From Halapricum hydrolyticum (GTDB lineage Archaea > Halobacteriota > Halobacteria > Halobacteriales > Haloarculaceae): DNA of 64,000 bases. Where the stretch lies: the NCBI GenBank assembly GCA_025517565.1, contig JAOPKD010000014.1, positions 1 through 64,000 of the forward strand. Reading direction: 5' to 3'. Below the pieces are notes generated by a model. It searched no databases. It saw only the letters and a program-made list of their open reading frames with translations, and was not told the DNA's origin. Made by a program: the position numbers and the translations under genes. Positions within the stretch are counted from its first letter, which is position 1. Each line of letters opens with the position of its first letter. Of the stretch, positions 60,590 through 64,000 are shown in pieces.

Positions 60590-62181
60590 GTCTCCTGCCG
60601 GTTGCGGTGGTCGTCGCGCCCGCCGCCGCGGTCCTGGCGATTCTGTACTTCCGGGATCGCCCGAACGTCCGGGAGGCCTGGACGTTCGCCGCGGCGCTGG
60701 CGACGCTCGGGGCCACCGGGTGGCTCGCGAGGGTGGTCCTCGCAGGCGCTCGCCCGGAAGCCGTCGCCGGGACCTACGTCGCCGACGTCGAACTGTCGCT
60801 GCGGGCCGACCCGATGGGAGCGATGTTCGCGCTGCTGGCGGCGACGCTGTGGCTCGTGACCTCGGTCTACAGCGTCGGATACATGCGCGGCCACGACGAG
60901 GTTTCCCAGGGGCGGTACTTCGCCGCGTTCGCGGCCTCTATCGCGGCGACGATGGGCGTTGCCCTGGCCGCGAACCTCCTGACGCTGTTCGTCTGCTACG
61001 AGCTACTGACTGTCGCGACCTACCCGCTGGTCGTCCACAGCGAGAGCGACGAGGCGCGAGCGGCCGGCCGGACGTACCTCCTCTACACGCTGGGCGGCGG
61101 CGTCGCGTTGCTGGCGGGCCTGTCGCTGGTGTACGTCGCCGCGGGCACGCTCTCGTTCGTCCCGGGCGGCGTCGGTGGCCTCGCGGCCGACCCGCTGCTC
61201 GCACGGGCGGCGTTCGGTCTTCTGGTCGCCGGGTTCGGCGTCAAGACGGCACTGGTGCCGCTGCACACCTGGCTCCCGGCCGCGATGGTCGCACCGACGC
61301 CCGTCTCCGGGCTGTTGCACGCCGTCGCGGTCGTCAAGAGCGGCGCGTTCGGGCTGGGCCGGGTGGTCACCCACGTCTACGGCCCGGAGACGGTGGCGGA
61401 TCTGGGGTTGAGCCTGCCGCTGTCGACGCTCGCGGCGGTGACGATGCTGTACGCCGGCGTGGTCGCGCTCAGGCAGACGCGGATCAAGCGCGCGCTGGCG
61501 TACTCGACGGTGAGTCAACTGGCCTACATCGCGCTCGGGTTCGGCCTGGCCGAGCGGACGGCCGTCTTCGGGGCGCTGTTGCACGTCCCCGCCCACGCCT
61601 TCATGAAGATCTCCCTCTTTTTCGTCGCCGGCCTGCTGTACGTCGAGAGCGGCGTCACGGACGTCGACGACATGGACGGGCTCGGGCGCCGGCACCCGGT
61701 CGCGATGGCCGCTTTCGCCGTCACCGCTGCCGGACTGGCGGGCTTCCCGCTGGTCGCCGGGTTCGTCAGCAAGTGGTACCTCCTCGTCGGAAGCCTCCGC
61801 GCCGACGCGATCGGCTTCGCGGCCGCGCTGCTGGCCGCCGGCGTGCTGAAACTGCTGCTGTTCTGGCCGATGATCCGGGCCGCGTTCTTCCGGGGTGACC
61901 CGCTCGCTTCGGGGCCAGCGCGTGACGAGGCCGGACGCACTGCGGCGGACGGCGGCGCGCCTGACGGCGAATCGTCGGCGTCGACCGCGGGATCGTCTCT
62001 CTCTGACCGTGCAGGCGCACGCGCCTGGGAGGCTCCGTCGCGGGTCTGGCGGGAGAGCGCACCGGCACTGCTCGTCCCGGTGGTCGCCGTCGCGCTCGGC
62101 GCGATCGTGCTGGGGCTCGTTCCGGATCGACTCCCGCTGTTCGACCTCGCCACCGAGGCCGTCGCGGAGGTGTTCGGATGA
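60586..62181 (+). CDS. Second NuoN/MrpD-like antiporter subunit
   Basis: A 531-residue membrane protein with the NuoN/MrpD core: Glu in CYELLTVATYPLV, Lys and Pro in FGVKTALVPLHTWLP and PVSGLLHAVAVVKSGAF. A haloarchaeal acidic/Ser-rich loop (about 445-485) is inserted before the last helix. The GTG at 60586 overlaps the previous stop. It may replace the N-terminal part of MrpA. Confidence 0.9.
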   Translation: MSLLPVAVVVAPAAAVLAILYFRDRPNVREAWTFAAALATLGATGWLARVVLAGARPEAVAGTYVADVELSLRADPMGAMFALLAATLWLVTSVYSVGYMRGHDEVSQGRYFAAFAASIAATMGVALAANLLTLFVCYELLTVATYPLVVHSESDEARAAGRTYLLYTLGGGVALLAGLSLVYVAAGTLSFVPGGVGGLAADPLLARAAFGLLVAGFGVKTALVPLHTWLPAAMVAPTPVSGLLHAVAVVKSGAFGLGRVVTHVYGPETVADLGLSLPLSTLAAVTMLYAGVVALRQTRIKRALAYSTVSQLAYIALGFGLAERTAVFGALLHVPAHAFMKISLFFVAGLLYVESGVTDVDDMDGLGRRHPVAMAAFAVTAAGLAGFPLVAGFVSKWYLLVGSLRADAIGFAAALLAAGVLKLLLFWPMIRAAFFRGDPLASGPARDEAGRTAADGGAPDGESSASTAGSSLSDRAGARAWEAPSRVWRESAPALLVPVVAVALGAIVLGLVPDRLPLFDLATEAVAEVFG

Positions 62182-63833
62182 TCGTCCCGCCAGCGGTCTT
62201 CCTGCTCGTTGCGGCCGCCGTCACAGCCGTCGTCCCCCGACGGATCGGCCACGCTGCCGGCGTCCTGGCCGCACTGGGTGCACTCGTCGTCGCGCTGACG
62301 ACGCCGCTGGGGACCGTCACCGACGCGACGCTGTTCGGCTTCCCGGCTCGCCCGGTCGCAGTCGACGGATTCGCTCGCGTCGTCGGTGGAGTGCTCGCGT
62401 TCATCGCCGCGGCGAACACCGTCTACGCCTACGGGAGCGGTGCCGACCGCCAGGAGACGGCGATCGCACTGGCGTATGCGGGTGCGAGCCTCGGGGCTGT
62501 CTTCGCCGGTGACTGGCTGACGCTGGTCGTCTGCTGGGAGCTGATGGCTGTCGCCGCGACCGTTCTCGTCTGGCGCTCGACGGCGGGCCGGGCGGGCTAT
62601 CGCTACGCGGTCTACCACCAGATCGGCGGTGCGTTGCTCATCGCGGGGGTCGTCGCTCACTACGCCGCGACCGGATCCTTCGTCTACGCTGCGGGAATCG
62701 CGACCGGACTCCCCCGCGTCCTGGCCACAGCGGGCGTGCTCGTCAACGTCGGCATGCTCGGCGTCCACGTCTGGATCGTCGACACCTACCCCCGGCCCAG
62801 CGTCACTACGTCGGTCGTCCTCTGTGGCTTCACGACGAAGGTCGGCGTCTACACGCTCGTCCGCGTCGTCCCCGGCCGAAACGTCCTGCTTGCGTACGCT
62901 GGCGGCACGATGCTGCTGTTTGGCGTGACGATGGCCATCCTCCAGACGGACTTCCGTCGGCTGCTGTCGTACCACATCGTCTCGCAGGTCGGTTACATGG
63001 TCGCGGGCGTCGGCGTCGCCTCCGGGCTGGGTTACGGTGGCGCGATGGCCCACCTGGCGAACAACGTCCTCTACAAGACGTTGCTGTTCATGATCGCCGG
63101 CGTCGTCCTCATCGAGACCGGCACGGAGAACCTCAAGCGACTCGGCGGCCTCGGCCGGGCGATGCCGGCGACTGCAGCGGCGTTCGCAGTGGCCGCGCTG
63201 GCGATCTCGGGCATCCCGGGCTTCTCGGGCTTTGTCAGCAAGGGGATGGTCGTCGATAGCGTCGACGCGGCCGGGCTGGACGCGCTGTGGTGGATGCTTC
63301 TCGTCGGCGGTGTAGGCACCGTGATCTCCTTCGCCAAGATCGCTTACTACGCGTTCGTCAGGGCCGACCAGTACGGTCACGACCCCGGCCGCGCCACGCC
63401 CGCACAGATCACCGCGATGGGCGGAATTGCCGCGGTCGTCGTCGGGTTCGGACTCTTTCCGGATCTCCTGCTGGACCTGCTCCCGGCCGGTAGGGACGCC
63501 GCCAAGGTCTTCGCCGCCTCGCAGTTCGAGAAGGCACTGGGGATCGCCGCGGTCGGGCTGGTCGCGTTCGCCGTTCTCCGGCGCCCGCTCAAGCGGATCA
63601 CAGCCGTCCCGGATCTCGATAGCGTCTACCATCCGGCAGGTGCGGTGCTCCGGGACAGTGTCGTCCGGGCGGCCACCGGCGTCGCAGACACTCTCGGTCG
63701 AAGTCGCCGGTCGACTGGAGTCGCGATCTACCGGGCGGCCAGTGTCGACGTGGGCCGACCCGCGTCGATCGGACGGAGCGTCCTGCTGTTGACGCTCGTC
63801 GCCGCGCTGGTCGTCGTGTTCTTGCTGAGTTGA
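62178..63833 (+). CDS. Third NuoN/MrpD-like antiporter subunit
   Basis: A 551-residue membrane protein of the same superfamily. The Glu is in VCWELMAVAATVLVW. The usual HTWLP-type motif is changed to HVWIVDTYPRPS, yet TTKVGVYTLVR with its Lys remains. A C-terminal extension with a final helix (LLLTLVAALVVVFLL) is present. It is the last gene of the Mrp operon and the most divergent of the three translocating subunits. Confidence 0.9.
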   Translation: MIVPPAVFLLVAAAVTAVVPRRIGHAAGVLAALGALVVALTTPLGTVTDATLFGFPARPVAVDGFARVVGGVLAFIAAANTVYAYGSGADRQETAIALAYAGASLGAVFAGDWLTLVVCWELMAVAATVLVWRSTAGRAGYRYAVYHQIGGALLIAGVVAHYAATGSFVYAAGIATGLPRVLATAGVLVNVGMLGVHVWIVDTYPRPSVTTSVVLCGFTTKVGVYTLVRVVPGRNVLLAYAGGTMLLFGVTMAILQTDFRRLLSYHIVSQVGYMVAGVGVASGLGYGGAMAHLANNVLYKTLLFMIAGVVLIETGTENLKRLGGLGRAMPATAAAFAVAALAISGIPGFSGFVSKGMVVDSVDAAGLDALWWMLLVGGVGTVISFAKIAYYAFVRADQYGHDPGRATPAQITAMGGIAAVVVGFGLFPDLLLDLLPAGRDAAKVFAASQFEKALGIAAVGLVAFAVLRRPLKRITAVPDLDSVYHPAGAVLRDSVVRAATGVADTLGRSRRSTGVAIYRAASVDVGRPASIGRSVLLLTLVAALVVVFLLS

Positions 63834-63875
63834 CTGACCCTCCAGATTTTTACCCGACGGCGGCGTTGTATGGGT

Positions 63876-64000
63876 ATGGCCGCACCGAACTACGACGCGC
63901 TGGTCGAGTGGCTGGAGACGAACTTTGGGGATGACCTCCGGTGGGTCGCCTCGTTCAACCACCGGACGTTCTCCTACAAGGTGAAGTACATCCGCGAGGA
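63876..64000 (+). CDS. Haloarchaeal hypothetical protein, cut by the window end
   Basis: Only the first 41 codons are present (MAAPNYDALVEWLETNFGDD, then LRWVASFNHRTFSYKVKYIR). It resembles haloarchaeal DUF7522-like proteins of unknown function. A TATA-like ATTTTTA lies about 27 bp upstream. An ATG two codons earlier (63870) is an alternative start. Confidence 0.6.
   Translation, partial: MAAPNYDALVEWLETNFGDDLRWVASFNHRTFSYKVKYIRE

Noticed and set aside
61524..63962. An 812-codon open frame on the minus strand opposite the Mrp genes
   Set aside because: Long antisense frames are common in GC-rich DNA with strong third-position bias. The plus strand encodes clear NuoN-like membrane proteins, and the antisense product is a low-complexity Asp/Arg/Gly-rich chain.

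Overview
The window is chromosomal DNA from a haloarchaeon (class Halobacteria). The evidence is the very high GC content, acidic proteins rich in Asp and Glu, short or absent 5' leaders behind TATA boxes, Tat-type lipoproteins, and marker genes: a double-fold archaeal histone, thermosome, Nob1, IMP cyclohydrolase PurO, MfnA, type 1 IPP isomerase and an archaeal clamp loader. I cannot name the genus. Housekeeping genes are packed tightly on both strands. Between them lie transposon-rich accessory stretches with visibly lower GC.

Layout. 0-3.4 kb: a Tat lipoprotein and a TnpB-only IS200/IS605-type element whose tnpB is frameshifted. 3.4-11.5 kb: PRC-barrel protein, nob1, tRNA-Asn, cca, a histone deacetylase-like enzyme overlapping a double histone, RPA, a methyltransferase and endonuclease IV. 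11.6-12.6 kb: an ISH4-like IS1595-family element with 25-bp inverted repeats. 12.7-20.2 kb: citramalate/isopropylmalate synthase behind an overlapping micro-ORF, an MBL hydrolase, aldo/keto reductase, O-methyltransferase, His-rich MoaB, a degenerate amidohydrolase and a thermosome subunit without the GGM tail. 20.2-21.3 kb: the 3' end of a tnpB with its structured right end, then about 740 bp of gene-free but highly structured DNA. 21.3-26.7 kb: membrane protein, RNase H-like nuclease, rhomboid protease, a feoA-feoB-zinc ribbon operon behind a DtxR-type palindrome, a GIY-YIG protein and tRNA-Gln.

26.7-31 kb is a transposon nest. One complete TnpB element splits a tandem-HNH homing-endonuclease-like gene at a junction that can be reconstructed. 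A second complete TnpB element sits at the 5' end of an arsC gene and appears to have separated it from its own start codon. 31-40.3 kb is an arsenic/metal resistance island: divergent arsR, then a tightly coupled operon (micro-ORF, arsD, arsA, and two proteins ending in Cys-Cys), an M20 peptidase, a second arsC, a DUF59 protein, a tandem UspA protein and a macro-domain protein that share a start-site palindrome, and a metal permease-thioredoxin-arsR cluster.

40.4-56 kb: purO, a clamp-loader subunit, idi, a phosphoribosyltransferase, PhzF, mfnA, VTT and LiaF-like membrane proteins, a UspA protein, a lipoprotein, an RND transporter, a decayed thiC remnant, carB and a MinD-like ATPase pair. 56.3-63.8 kb: a full Mrp cation/proton antiporter operon in which subunit E carries a soluble N-terminal domain and three MrpD/NuoN-like subunits are present. 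A hypothetical gene runs off the right edge.

The best leads are these. (1) Two copies of a TnpB right-end RNA structure are identical over 75 nt except that both hairpin loops are exact reverse complements. (2) One of these copies is an orphan guide-RNA-like cassette behind the thermosome gene. (3) The ars operon encodes Cys-Cys-tailed small proteins and a micro-protein. (4) Two TnpB insertions can be read as having split host genes.
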